64,000 bases of DNA from Rhodobacterales bacterium LSUCC0387 (GCA_015689775.1 WVSR01000001.1:497501-561500); one strand, 5' to 3'; numbered from the stretch's first letter, positions 42,936-52,364 are shown. Made by a program: numbers and translations. The notes: generated by a model from the letters alone, not told the origin.

Positions 42936-43541
42936 TTACCCGAAGGCCACATCATAGGCCGTCACGCACTCTTTCGCCAAATGGCCAACTTTGGTTGCGT
43001 CATAATCGGGTTTGAACAGGTGTGATCCAAGGCCAAAACCAATGATCCCTGCAGCCTGCCACGCGGCAAAATCTGCGGGACCAACGCCGCCCACGGCATA
43101 GGTTTCAACCGATTTCGGCAGAACGGCGACTAGGGCTTTATAGCCATCCACCCCAAGCTTGAAGGCAGGAAAGAGTTTCAATCCGTCTGCGCCATGCCGC
43201 AATGCGGTCAAGCATTCGGTCGCAGTAAATACACCCGGATAAGACAGCATCCCCTGCGCCTTTGTGGCTGCAATCACCGCGGGGTTTGTATCGGGCGATA
43301 CCACCATCTGCGCACCGATCTGTGCCAAGCGATCAACGGCTGCCACATCTAAGACGGTGCCTGCGCCGATAAGGGCGCGCCCTTGTGCATGGGCAACCAT
43401 GGCCGCGATACTGTCAAACGGATCTGGCGAGTTCAACGGCACTTCGATCCGAGTGATCCCTGCCGCAATCAGAGCATCCGTTATGGAGAGCGCAGTCTCA
43501 GGCCGAAGGCCCCGCAAAATGGCAATAATGTTGCGGCTCAT
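42936..43541 (-). CDS. dgoA: 2-dehydro-3-deoxy-6-phosphogalactonate aldolase
   Basis: A 201-residue KDPG/KDPGal aldolase. 'IIAILRGLRPE' at the N-terminus and RIEVPLNSP (Glu33) are DgoA-type rather than Eda-type. The Schiff-base lysine is Lys122 in ADGLKLFPA. It splits KDPGal to pyruvate and glyceraldehyde 3-phosphate in the De Ley-Doudoroff galactose/galactonate route. Its ATG overlaps the kinase stop (ATGA). The GC-rich codon use differs strongly from the genes left of 42.6 kb. Confidence 0.92.
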   Translation of the reverse strand: MSRNIIAILRGLRPETALSITDALIAAGITRIEVPLNSPDPFDSIAAMVAHAQGRALIGAGTVLDVAAVDRLAQIGAQMVVSPDTNPAVIAATKAQGMLSYPGVFTATECLTALRHGADGLKLFPAFKLGVDGYKALVAVLPKSVETYAVGGVGPADFAAWQAAGIIGFGLGSHLFKPDYDATKVGHLAKECVTAYDVAFG

Positions 43542-44446
43542 TCTACCGCCTCCATAAAGAATTTATACGCGGCTTTTAACCCACACAGGGCCATGCCCTC
43601 GCCAGAAATTTTGATGACACTTGCCCCTTGGGCAGTGAGGGCCTCGTGATAGGCATCCGCAATGCCGCCCGACCCTACAACGCGGATATCTTGGCCAAGC
43701 CAATAGGGTTTGGCGCCTGCCAATTCCTGACCGATCAACAGACCAGATAGGCGCGCGCGGGCCGCATTCGTGTCAGCCCCATTGAGCAACCCCTCGGCGC
43801 GGATGGAAAAGAGATTGGCCGCCACCAATGCAGGATGGGCGATTGCCTCATCCAAAGCGACAAGAAAGGCGGCGCTGTCCCAGCCCCCACCGCCCACGGA
43901 ATGGCGCAGAACCGAGGCCTGCTCTAACAGCCCGAACAATTCCCCGGTCATGAAGGTGCGAAAGCTGACGATCTCGCCTGCGCTGATCTGCACCCATTTG
44001 CAATGCGTGCCAGGCAGGCAAAGGACGCCATAAAAATTCGGGTTCTCGTATAAAAAACCTGCGATTTGCGTCTCTTCTCCCCGTATCACATCTGCGGGCC
44101 GCTGTTGCTCGATCCCAGGAATAATATGAACGGCCAAGCGGGGGTCTGTGGTATCCACTTTGACGGCTGCGGCGACAGAGGGCGGGGGGCAAGGGATCGC
44201 GACATAAGGCGCTTCTTTCCATCCTTGGCGTGCGCCCGCCATGCCGCATATCAAAACCGTGGTTTTTTCCGATGCGGGCAAAAGATCGCCTGCCAATTCT
44301 AAGAGGGCGGCCTCGAACTCGTCAGGACGAAGGTTGCCCATACCATCGGAGGAGTGACGCTGCGCCAAGACAGATCCTTCGGCGTTGATCCACCAAATGC
44401 GCAGATGCGATGTGCCCCAATCTACCGCCAACCAATTCGATGTCAT
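43538..44446 (-). CDS. dgoK: 2-dehydro-3-deoxygalactonokinase
   Basis: A 302-residue DgoK-family kinase. It starts 'WLAVDWGTSHLRIWWI' with the phosphate-binding DWGTS, then 'ICGMAGARQGWKEAPY', 'GVLCLPGTHCKWVQI' and 'RVVGSGGIADAYHEAL'-like C-terminal blocks. It phosphorylates 2-keto-3-deoxygalactonate for the aldolase that follows. ATG 44446 is used; the 44464 TTG adds only six residues. No galactonate dehydratase or galactose dehydrogenase is in the window. Confidence 0.92.
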   Translation of the reverse strand: MTSNWLAVDWGTSHLRIWWINAEGSVLAQRHSSDGMGNLRPDEFEAALLELAGDLLPASEKTTVLICGMAGARQGWKEAPYVAIPCPPPSVAAAVKVDTTDPRLAVHIIPGIEQQRPADVIRGEETQIAGFLYENPNFYGVLCLPGTHCKWVQISAGEIVSFRTFMTGELFGLLEQASVLRHSVGGGGWDSAAFLVALDEAIAHPALVAANLFSIRAEGLLNGADTNAARARLSGLLIGQELAGAKPYWLGQDIRVVGSGGIADAYHEALTAQGASVIKISGEGMALCGLKAAYKFFMEAVE

Positions 44447-44467
44447 CGCGTCTCTCTTATCCAATAT

Positions 44468-45112
44468 TCAGTTTTGAATGGCTGCAAAAATCAGGTCAGC
44501 AATGCTGGGCATTTGCGTGGCCTCATAGTGGATGCCATCAACGGCGGACACCGTCACCGCGCCTGTGAGATCAACCAAATCCACGCCCTCGCGCGCCGCC
44601 ATCTCGGCCATGGCGGAGGATAGGCCCATTGATTTTGCGGCACCGCCACGGAACATTTCCGCCAAAACCCCGCGTTCCGCAATGTGTGGGGGGCAGACAA
44701 CAATCGCTCGCGGCGCACCACGCGCAGGCCCGCAGCCAGATGCGCGGATGATCCGCACGAGCTTGCCCACAGACTGCGCAATATCGAAAGCATTGACGGA
44801 GAAGCGCGGCTTGAGGTCATTGGTGCCAAGTTTCACCACCACCGTATCAATTGGGCTGTGGCTTTCCAAAATCCCAAGTAATGCAGCCGCGCCGTTCTTA
44901 TGCGGCCCTTCCACTGGGTCATCGTGCAAAGTCGTACGACCTGGCAAGCCTTCATCAATCACGCGCCACGTGGCCCCAAGTTTTTGCGCCAAAAGGGTTG
45001 GCCATCTTTGTGCAAGGGGATAGCGCTCTGGCTGCCCAAGCGCAGTTAAAGGCACAGTGCCATGGGTGTTGGAATCGCCAAAAAGCAAAAGGGTTTTGGA
45101 GTCTTGCTTCAT
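44468..45112 (-). CDS. SGNH/GDSL hydrolase family protein
   Basis: A 214-residue SGNH hydrolase. Block I is LLFGDSNTHG (catalytic Ser), block II includes the Gly in 'EGLPGRTT', block III is KLGTNDLK and block V is DGIHYE (Asp-x-x-His). No signal peptide is seen, so it is probably a cytoplasmic esterase. ATG 45112 has an AAAAGGACGAG ribosome site; a longer frame to 45199 is rejected. It lies 21 bases upstream of dgoK and may de-esterify or open a lactone for that pathway, which is inference from position. Confidence 0.85.
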   Translation of the reverse strand: MKQDSKTLLLFGDSNTHGTVPLTALGQPERYPLAQRWPTLLAQKLGATWRVIDEGLPGRTTLHDDPVEGPHKNGAAALLGILESHSPIDTVVVKLGTNDLKPRFSVNAFDIAQSVGKLVRIIRASGCGPARGAPRAIVVCPPHIAERGVLAEMFRGGAAKSMGLSSAMAEMAAREGVDLVDLTGAVTVSAVDGIHYEATQMPSIADLIFAAIQN

Positions 45113-45378
45113 CTCGTCCTTTTCCCGATTGTCTATTAGACCAAGGGCACAAATGGCACGCCACAGCCTGCAAGCATCATACAGGCGAACAGAATGCAAT
45201 ACTGGGTCATGTGATCATTACTTTCTTGTTTTACTGCGCGAAACAATAAGCGCCAGTTGGCTGATTGCAAGCAAAGGCTGCGGAGTGCTAGGCAAGATCA
45301 AGGCATCAAAGAAAATGGCGGGGCTGGTGTGCATATTGCCAGTGACGCGACAGTCAGTCTCAAGCGAGGTGCAATCGG

Positions 45379-46893
45379 GTGAAAGGTACGGGAAAATTCC
45401 TTTGGATTATGATGCTGCTGCAGGCAGCGATTTCTGCATCAAGCCTTGTGGTGGAAATTGTCGCGGGCCGCATGATTGCGCCTTATGTCGGGATGAGCCT
45501 CTATACATGGACGGCCATTATCGCGGTTGTTCTCGCGGGGTTTTCGGTGGGGCATTGGTGCGGCGGTCGGATTGCTGCGCGTGACAGTCAAAATGCATTG
45601 CGCCAAACTGCATGGACAATGGTTGCCGCTGCTTTGACCACCGCCGCGGCAAGTCTGTTGTTGCGCGGGTTTGCAGGGCCGCTGATTGAGGCCTTCACCC
45701 ATCCCCTGGCTGCAATCACCGCCCTTAGTATGGTCGCGTTTTTCTTGCCCTCGCTATTTGCGGGCATCCCTGCGCCTGTTTTGACAATCGTTGCAATGCG
45801 CGGTCACAGCCAGTCTGAACGCGTGTTGGGGGTTATGTTTGCAACTGGCGCCATTGGGGCGATTTTCGGCACTTTGCTTGCGGGTTTTTTCTTTGTTCCG
45901 CGCTTAGGCTCAATGACCACCTTGATGGTCATTGCTGGGATCTATGCGCTTGCTGCGGTCGTCTGCTTTGCTTTGGCACGGGTTGCAGGGCGGGATCTTA
46001 ATCTTGGCCTCGCGGCATGTTTGGTGCTTGTGGGGCTCGGCTATCAGACCCTCAGCCTGCCAGCGATTTGTGACGAGGAAAGTGAGTATTTCTGTATTCG
46101 CACCGTCACCCTATCTGATGCGGAGGGCGCGCGCATTCATCTGATGGTTTTGGATCACCTTGCCCATGGCATCAGCAGCGAGGCGGAACCGCGCGAGATG
46201 CAAACCGATCATACTGCGATGTTGGACGCGCTGTCGCGCATGCGGATGGGGGAAAAGGATTTCTCATCCTTCCATATCGGCGGCGGGTCTTTTTCCGTCC
46301 CGCGGGGATGGGCCGCGCATGGTTTAGGGCAAATCACAGTGGCTGAGATAGACCCCGCGGTCACGCAGGTGGCGATTGATGATTTCTGGCTTCCTGCTGA
46401 TCAGGTCGCAGTGTTGCATGAAGACGCGCGTATGGCGCTGCGCAACAACCCCACGCGCTATGATGTGATCATTGGGGATGCTTTCACCGATATTGCCGTG
46501 CCCAAACATTTGATCACGCAGGAATTTTTTGAATTGGTTGCAAGCCGCCTGACGGATGGAGGGGTTTTTGCAATGAACCTCATCGACAATGTTGACCGCA
46601 TGGATGCCTTAGCGGCGATGATCGTGACATTGCAGGCTGTATTCCCAAGTGTCGAAGTCTGGACAGAGGCGCGCGGGCCAAACCAAGGTGAGCGGCGGAT
46701 TTTTGTTCTTCTGTGTGGTGAAGCACCAAGCCCTGTCGCGCGCCTCGCGGCGGGGGCGCCAGATCCAATGATCTTTCAACCGTTAGATGATGCCTTTGTG
46801 GCGCAGATTGTGGCTGAAAAGCAGCCGCGCGTTCTGACAGATGACTATGCGCCTATTAGCGCGCTCATCGGGTTTGAGCCAATCTTGAATTAG
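45379..46893 (+). CDS. Fused membrane/spermidine-synthase-like protein
   Basis: A 504-residue protein. The first 220 residues form about seven membrane helices of the 'fused MFS/spermidine synthase' type. The rest is a methyltransferase-fold domain like SpeE. The glycine-rich motif reads HIGGGSFSVPRGW, with Ser-Phe where the usual GGGDG has Asp-Gly. AEIDPAV and 'YDVIIGDAFTDIAVP' are kept. Polyamine synthesis is therefore uncertain. The start is GTG 45379 with GAGGTG upstream. The 266 bases before it contain only promoter-type sequence. It ends convergently, overlapping the next gene by four bases. Confidence 0.82.
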   Translation: MKGTGKFLWIMMLLQAAISASSLVVEIVAGRMIAPYVGMSLYTWTAIIAVVLAGFSVGHWCGGRIAARDSQNALRQTAWTMVAAALTTAAASLLLRGFAGPLIEAFTHPLAAITALSMVAFFLPSLFAGIPAPVLTIVAMRGHSQSERVLGVMFATGAIGAIFGTLLAGFFFVPRLGSMTTLMVIAGIYALAAVVCFALARVAGRDLNLGLAACLVLVGLGYQTLSLPAICDEESEYFCIRTVTLSDAEGARIHLMVLDHLAHGISSEAEPREMQTDHTAMLDALSRMRMGEKDFSSFHIGGGSFSVPRGWAAHGLGQITVAEIDPAVTQVAIDDFWLPADQVAVLHEDARMALRNNPTRYDVIIGDAFTDIAVPKHLITQEFFELVASRLTDGGVFAMNLIDNVDRMDALAAMIVTLQAVFPSVEVWTEARGPNQGERRIFVLLCGEAPSPVARLAAGAPDPMIFQPLDDAFVAQIVAEKQPRVLTDDYAPISALIGFEPILN

Positions 46894-47744
46894 GCTGGCA
46901 ACAGCGCTGCGCGCAACGCGGCCTCATCCACGTTGCCGCCCGAAAAATGTGCCCATGCGTGCACACCCTGATAAAAGAACAATTCCCACCCAGAAATGAT
47001 TTCCAGACCGAAGGCCGCTGCATCTTTGAGGAACTGGGTTTCAAGTGGGGTATAGACCGCATCAAACACCCATTTTGCCTCTCGCATATGGGCAGCAGGC
47101 AGCGGGGTGCCGCCGTAGCCAACCATGCCAATTGGCGTTGCGTTCACAAGACCCGTGACCTCAGGCGGCAGCTTGGACACCTCGCGCATCGTTGTGACCC
47201 GCAATGTGGGAAACCCGCGTGCCAGATCACGCTTTAGGCCATCGGCCTTGGCCAAATCTGTATCAACAAGATGCAACGCGCTTGCCCCTAAATCGGCAAG
47301 GCCAAAGGCAATCGCACGCCCCACCCCACCTGTACCGATCATCAGCACCTCGCTTGGTGCATCATCGCCCCGCGTGGCCTGATAGGCGGCCTTAAAGCCC
47401 GTGTAATCCGTGTTATAACCAATGGGCCCTTGGGCATTGAAAAGCACGGTGTTCACGGCCCCTACCGCGTCCAACACAGGATTGGCCAGTTTCAAAAGTG
47501 GTACCACTTTTTCTTTATAGGGATAGGTGATGTTTAGCCCTGAATAGCCTTCAATTTGCGCGGCTTCGAAGACCTCAAGAAAGGTTTCCTCGCGTTCAGG
47601 GGGGATCAAGAGATCATAGCTGACTGCGCGCGCGTTCAGGTAGCCTGCAATTTGGTGCAAACGCGGGGCGCTGGATTGTTTGATATTGTCACCGATCAGC
47701 CCCAATTTGAGCGGGGCTTGGTTCTGGGTCGGGCTTAAGGACAT
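46890..47744 (-). CDS. Shikimate dehydrogenase family protein (AroE/quinate dehydrogenase-like)
   Basis: A 284-residue protein. The substrate-binding NITYPYK block (Asn71, Lys77) and YNTDYTGF (Asp113) give the catalytic Lys-Asp pair. The NAD(P)-binding motif is 'GTGGVGRAIAFGL', and the end has 'GWELFFYQG'. It reduces dehydroshikimate or oxidises quinate/shikimate. It is not in an aro operon, and many Rhodobacteraceae carry extra copies, so a catabolic role is possible. ATG 47744 is used instead of an upstream frame to 47789. Convergent overlap with the fused synthase gene. Confidence 0.88.
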   Translation of the reverse strand: MSLSPTQNQAPLKLGLIGDNIKQSSAPRLHQIAGYLNARAVSYDLLIPPEREETFLEVFEAAQIEGYSGLNITYPYKEKVVPLLKLANPVLDAVGAVNTVLFNAQGPIGYNTDYTGFKAAYQATRGDDAPSEVLMIGTGGVGRAIAFGLADLGASALHLVDTDLAKADGLKRDLARGFPTLRVTTMREVSKLPPEVTGLVNATPIGMVGYGGTPLPAAHMREAKWVFDAVYTPLETQFLKDAAAFGLEIISGWELFFYQGVHAWAHFSGGNVDEAALRAALLPA

Positions 47745-47875
47745 ATCGCATCGTCTTTCTCTTCGCGCGTGATTTGGCCATCTCGCCACGAATGGCGGGC
47801 AGATGCAACTTTTGTTGGCGCTATTTTTGGAATGGCGATAGCGTGAGATTTGCGCGATGTGAACAGGTCTGATCC

Positions 47876-49096
47876 ATGCAAAGCAATATTCATGATAGCG
47901 CCTATTCTTGGGGTAGGCTCGCCATCACCTTGGCGATTGCGATGATTGCCAATGTGGGCATGTGGGCCATTATCGTGATCATGCCTGCGGTTGAGGCGGA
48001 ATTTGGATCGCTGCGCGCGGCTTCGTCCTTGCCCTACACGATGACGATGGTGGGGTTTGGCGCGGGCAATCTTTTGGTGGGGCGCTTGGTGGATCGTTTT
48101 GGTGTCACGATTGCCCTCTCTTTGGCTGCCGTCATGATCGCGGCAGGGTTTGCTTTCTCCACCCTTGCAAGCAGCATTTACACGCTGTCCCTGATCCATC
48201 TGATTTTGGGCCTTGGAACGGCTGCGGGCTTTGGCCCATTATTGGCGGATATATCGCATTGGTTTTTACGCCGCCGCGGGATTGCCGTGGCCTTGGTGGC
48301 CAGTGGCAATTACCTCTCTGGCGCGATTTGGCCTATGGTTCTTTCTGGGATTTTGGCTGAGGATGGATGGCGGGCTGTCTACCTCGCCCTTGCAGTGATT
48401 GTGCTTGTGGGGATCATCCCGCTTTCATTTGCGTTGCGGCGCAAACTGCCAGAAACCGCCCATGCCCAGTCGGAAGCAATGTCGCGCGCCAAGGCAAACA
48501 CTGTTGGTCTGTCTTCGCGCCAGTTGCAATATCTGCTTGGCTTTGCGGGCGTGGCCTGCTGCGTGGCGATGTCGATGCCACAGGTGCATATCGTATCTTA
48601 CTGCGTGGGCCTTGGATATGGCCCTGCGGTGGGGGCCGAGATGCTGTCGCTGATGCTTCTGGGCGGCGTGGTCAGTAGGATCATTTCAGGCTTAGTCGCT
48701 GATCGCTTGGGCGGTGTGCGCACCCTATTGATTGGGTCGGTCCTGCAAATGACGGCGCTGTTTTTTTACCTGCCCTATGATGGGCTTGTGTCACTTTATG
48801 TTGTGAGCTTGATTTTTGGTTTGGCACAGGGCGGGATTGTTCCGTCCTACGCCTTGATTGTGCGCGAATACATGCCCGCACGCGAAGCAGGTCAGCGAGT
48901 TGGATTTGTGATCATGATGACGATTGTGGGGATGGCGCTGGGCGGTTGGATGTCGGGTTGGATTTTCGATGTGACGGGCAGCTATCAGATGGCGTTCATC
49001 AATGGTATTTTGTGGAACGGGTTCAATGTGGCGATTATTGCGTGGCTTTTGATGCGCAGTCGCTGCCCGCAAGCGCCTGTTTTGGCTGCGCGCTAG
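47876..49096 (+). CDS. MFS transporter
   Basis: A 406-residue major facilitator protein with twelve helices. The loop 2-3 motif 'GNLLVGRLVDRFG' and 'GLVADRLGGVR' in the second half are standard. The layout resembles the oxalate/monocarboxylate-type branch. It is divergent from the shikimate dehydrogenase homologue, so it may import or export its substrate; this is inference. A small zinc-ribbon gene follows within 17 bases. Confidence 0.88.
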   Translation: MQSNIHDSAYSWGRLAITLAIAMIANVGMWAIIVIMPAVEAEFGSLRAASSLPYTMTMVGFGAGNLLVGRLVDRFGVTIALSLAAVMIAAGFAFSTLASSIYTLSLIHLILGLGTAAGFGPLLADISHWFLRRRGIAVALVASGNYLSGAIWPMVLSGILAEDGWRAVYLALAVIVLVGIIPLSFALRRKLPETAHAQSEAMSRAKANTVGLSSRQLQYLLGFAGVACCVAMSMPQVHIVSYCVGLGYGPAVGAEMLSLMLLGGVVSRIISGLVADRLGGVRTLLIGSVLQMTALFFYLPYDGLVSLYVVSLIFGLAQGGIVPSYALIVREYMPAREAGQRVGFVIMMTIVGMALGGWMSGWIFDVTGSYQMAFINGILWNGFNVAIIAWLLMRSRCPQAPVLAAR

Positions 49097-49112
49097 GGTA
49101 GGAAGAGTGATC

Positions 49113-49313
49113 ATGTTCAATGATGATGTTGCCGCGATTTGTTCTGAATGTGGAGCAAGCGATGTTGCGATGGATGCGGCAAAGATCATCTGTCAATCTT
49201 GCGGTCATTTTGATGCTTTGGGCCTTGAGACCGAGGCATCAAGTGCGGAACTCACAAACCTCTCGCAGGCCTATGCGATTTCCGTTTTGCAAAGGTGGAG
49301 TTTTGCAGGCTAG
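49113..49313 (+). CDS. Small zinc-ribbon-like protein
   Basis: A 66-residue protein with two pairs of cysteines, CSEC (residues 10-13) and CQSC (27-30), spaced as in a zinc ribbon, followed by a helical tail. AGGAAG at 49100-49105 supports ATG 49113; GTG 49107 would add two residues. It probably shares the MFS transcript. It ends two bases before the convergent binding-protein gene. No family could be recognised. Confidence 0.6.
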   Translation: MFNDDVAAICSECGASDVAMDAAKIICQSCGHFDALGLETEASSAELTNLSQAYAISVLQRWSFAG

Positions 49314-49315
49314 CG

Positions 49316-50344
49316 CTATTGTTGCACAATCGCGTTTTCCCATTCAGCCAAGAAATTGCGCCGATTGAGCGGGTCAAGATAGACCATCAGGGCAGGCCCA
49401 ATCCGAATAGGCCCGAATCCAGCACTAGACGCAGCGGGCGATGTGTCATTGAGCGGCGGAAGTGGCCAACCATCGGCCCCATCGCGCAAGGCGATACTCA
49501 ACAGCGCATCAATAAACGCACCTGCATCGTTTGGGTTCTGCGCCGTGCTTGGGATCAAGGCGGTGCGCAAAATCACGTTGGAAAAATCGGTCATACGCAG
49601 GATCTGCACACGACCTTCGGATTGATCGGCCAATCGTTCGGCCACGTAACTGCCTAAGACATTATAGGCGAGGGCCAGTTTGCCGCTCATCACATCCTCA
49701 ATCATTTGGCTTGAACAGCAATAGAGCGTGGGGTTGAGGCGGCCCATCACCTCGGAGAGCCGCCAATAGGCATCAGTTGCACGCGCTTCTTGCGTGGCAA
49801 AGAGATAGCCAAGCCCGCTGTCTCGCACATCATAGGTGCCGATAGACCCAGCAAAACGCGTAGGGTTGTCGCGCAAAACTTCGATTAAATCCTGCCGTGA
49901 CTGCGGAATAGACAGCCCTTCAAAATATTCAGTCGAAACCAAGACCACTGCGGGCTCGGTCGTAAATGCGAAAATGACATCACGCCATGTGGCCCAGTCG
50001 GGCAGGCTTTGTGTCATGGGCGAGCGATAGCGTTGTGTCAGCCCATCATTGGCCAGTTGGAATTGCAAATCCATCGCCGATGAAATGGCCACATCATAGA
50101 TCGCGCCTGAACTGATCTCGCGATGCAAATCCGATGAGGATGCGACCGTATATTCCAAGTCTAGGCTTGGATTGGCGCGATGAAACGCTTCGAGATAGGG
50201 TATGAAGACGTCCAAATCAGCGGTGGAGAGTATCCGCAAAACCCTGTCGCTTGTACCTTCGATGCGCAGGAAATCCTCTGGCTCAAAGGCGGTGGCAGGG
50301 CTGATCCACAGACTTAAAGCAAGGGTAAGACAAGCGAGGCGCAT
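49316..50344 (-). CDS. Periplasmic solute-binding protein associated with a TctE/TctD-type system
   Basis: A 342-residue secreted protein with a signal peptide (residues 1-19, cleavage near TAFE). The 'VLRILSTADLDVFIPYLEAF' (parts) and 'YDVAISSAMDLQ' segments match iron/sulfate-type (AfuA-like) binding proteins. No ABC permease is adjacent. Instead its start overlaps the end of the histidine kinase gene by 31 bases. It is therefore likely a periplasmic sensing partner of the kinase, as in HptA-HptS-HptR or PgtC systems, rather than a transporter component. Confidence 0.8.
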   Translation of the reverse strand: MRLACLTLALSLWISPATAFEPEDFLRIEGTSDRVLRILSTADLDVFIPYLEAFHRANPSLDLEYTVASSSDLHREISSGAIYDVAISSAMDLQFQLANDGLTQRYRSPMTQSLPDWATWRDVIFAFTTEPAVVLVSTEYFEGLSIPQSRQDLIEVLRDNPTRFAGSIGTYDVRDSGLGYLFATQEARATDAYWRLSEVMGRLNPTLYCCSSQMIEDVMSGKLALAYNVLGSYVAERLADQSEGRVQILRMTDFSNVILRTALIPSTAQNPNDAGAFIDALLSIALRDGADGWPLPPLNDTSPAASSAGFGPIRIGPALMVYLDPLNRRNFLAEWENAIVQQ

Positions 50345-51699
50345 GTGCCCTTTCCTTCCTTATTATTTGATAATTGTAAGTGCCCTCCATGGGCGGCCAA
50401 AACGTCAGCGGCAATGGTAAGGCCCAATCCTGATCCCACAATGTTTTCGGTGTTGCGCCCCCGTTTGAAGCGCTGCGTTAGTACCTCGGCAGGATCATCG
50501 CCAAGCCCTTTGCCCTGATCGCGCACAGTGATGTAGCCATAGTCCCCCTTGGCCTCCACGGAGATTGATATCGTGGTGTCTTCGGGCGAATATTTGATGG
50601 CGTTGTCGAGAATATTGCGCAACGCGGTGTCCAGCAGTACTGCGTCACCAGCCACGGTGATGTCTTCGGCCTTTAGATCAATGTTGATATCCTTAATACT
50701 CGCCGTAGGGGTCATTGTGGTTGCCGTTTGGGTGGCCAAAATTTTTAGCGAGATATGATCGCGCAGAAGATCATCCGCACGGAAGGCCACAGTCGCGTGA
50801 TCCAAAAGCTGTCCCGCCGATCGGGAGCTTTCGTCAATCGCACGGATCATCTGGCGCAGGCGGTTACGTTCTGCCTCGCCTGAGACGTTGCGTAAGGCAA
50901 GATCCGCTTGCACCCGAACAGTTGCCAAAGGCGTGCGAACGCGATGGGCTGCCTCGACAATAAACTCTTCCGAGCGGCGAATGGATTGCCCCAAACGATC
51001 CATGAAACGATTGAGCGCCGCAATCAGTGGCGCTAATTCATCAGGGGCGGGGCGGCGCAAGGGACGCAAATCGGATGGCCCGCGCCGCGAGACGGCCCCT
51101 GCAATCTCGTTCAAAGGCCGCAGAGAGGTGCGGGCTGCAAAAAAAGACAGCAGCACCGCGACCAAGAAAAAGGCAATCGACAACAGCCCTGCTTGCCGCG
51201 ATAAGTCCAACGCAATGGCGGCAATACCTTCGCGGGTTTGTCCGACTGTGACGATAACCAATGTTGGCTGATTTCCCGCCAAAATGCGCCGCGAGAGAGT
51301 GGCCATACGCAAATCTTCGCCGCGATAAGGTTGCGTTGCAAAACTGACCTCGCCTGCGCGGGTATTGGGGTCAGTGGCAACGGGAAGATCTGCGTAGCCT
51401 GTCAGCAATGCACTATTCGCGGTGACCCGATAAAAAACCCGATCCTCGCTAATCGCGCCGAGCATGGAGAAAGCAGAATAGGGCAGTTCAAGACGTAATT
51501 CGCCCTGCTCGCTGCGCAGGGTTTCGGCGATTGCAGTCACGGCAGCGGCCAAGACATTATCTTGGGTTTCTTCCGCGGCTTGGCGGGCAAACCCCGCAAC
51601 CATGCCCCACGACATCAATGACAGCAGCGCCGCCACAATAGCCAGATACAGCGTTAATCGCCGACCGATGGAACCTGTGCCTTGTTGCGCCTCGCTCAC
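50314..51699 (-). CDS. Sensor histidine kinase, TctE-like
   Basis: A 461-residue kinase. An N-terminal membrane helix and an extracytoplasmic sensor of about 140 residues are followed by a second helix and HAMP-like region. The HisKA motif is EAAHRVRTPL (His phosphorylated), and the ATPase has NAIKYSP, 'DQGKGLG' and 'GSGLGLTIA'. The start is GTG 51699, overlapping the response-regulator stop (ATGA type). It phosphorylates the TctD-like protein and probably senses tricarboxylate-like ligands with the binding protein. Confidence 0.9.
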   Translation of the reverse strand: MSEAQQGTGSIGRRLTLYLAIVAALLSLMSWGMVAGFARQAAEETQDNVLAAAVTAIAETLRSEQGELRLELPYSAFSMLGAISEDRVFYRVTANSALLTGYADLPVATDPNTRAGEVSFATQPYRGEDLRMATLSRRILAGNQPTLVIVTVGQTREGIAAIALDLSRQAGLLSIAFFLVAVLLSFFAARTSLRPLNEIAGAVSRRGPSDLRPLRRPAPDELAPLIAALNRFMDRLGQSIRRSEEFIVEAAHRVRTPLATVRVQADLALRNVSGEAERNRLRQMIRAIDESSRSAGQLLDHATVAFRADDLLRDHISLKILATQTATTMTPTASIKDINIDLKAEDITVAGDAVLLDTALRNILDNAIKYSPEDTTISISVEAKGDYGYITVRDQGKGLGDDPAEVLTQRFKRGRNTENIVGSGLGLTIAADVLAAHGGHLQLSNNKEGKGTCASLVLPLL

Positions 51700-52364
51700 G
51701 GGGTTTTCACCTCCATCCGATACCCAATGCCACGCACAGTCTCGATGTGAATATCCGTTCCCTCAAGACGGCGGCGCAAGCGGCCCACATACACCTCAAT
51801 CGCGTTTTCAGTGATCTCTGCATCATAGGAAAACAGCCTGTCCATCAACTGCGCCTTTGACAAAATCTGCCCTTGATGGCGCACGAACACTTCCAAAAGA
51901 CGCAATTCTCGGCTGCGCAATTCGATGGTATGCGCGTCATGGCGCAGCGTGCCTGCAAGCGCGTCAAAGATGGTTTGGCCAAGCACTATATCATTACGTG
52001 CGGCCCCGCCGCGGCGGCGCAGAACGGCGCGGCACCGCGCCTCTAATTCGGAAAAATCGAAAGGTTTGGTGATGTAGTCATCGGCCCCTTGGTCTAAGGC
52101 GCCGACCCTATCCGACACTTGGCTGCGCGCCGTTAACATGATCACGGGCGTTTCGATATGGATGCGGCTTTGCGCCAAAAATTCGCGACCATCGCCATCG
52201 GGCAGCATCACATCAAGCAAGATCAGATCGTAGTTGGCATCCACAAGGCAAGCCCGCGCATGGGCCAAATCTGGGGCGTGATCGACGGCATGGCCGTCTA
52301 AGACCAGACGTTTGACCACGGCTTCGGCCAATTCCTCGTTATCCTCTACAAGCAGATAGCGCAT
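51696..52364 (-). CDS. Response regulator, TctD-like (OmpR family)
   Basis: A 222-residue OmpR-type regulator. The receiver domain has the phospho-acceptor Asp in 'YDLILLDVMLPDGDG' and the conserved Lys in 'DDYITKPF'. The C-terminal winged helix has 'RSRELRLLEVF' and 'VYVGRLRRRLEG'. It is divergent from tctCBA; tandem GTGTCAG repeats in the 141-base gap fit its binding mode. It probably activates tricarboxylate uptake genes. Confidence 0.92.
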   Translation of the reverse strand: MRYLLVEDNEELAEAVVKRLVLDGHAVDHAPDLAHARACLVDANYDLILLDVMLPDGDGREFLAQSRIHIETPVIMLTARSQVSDRVGALDQGADDYITKPFDFSELEARCRAVLRRRGGAARNDIVLGQTIFDALAGTLRHDAHTIELRSRELRLLEVFVRHQGQILSKAQLMDRLFSYDAEITENAIEVYVGRLRRRLEGTDIHIETVRGIGYRMEVKTP

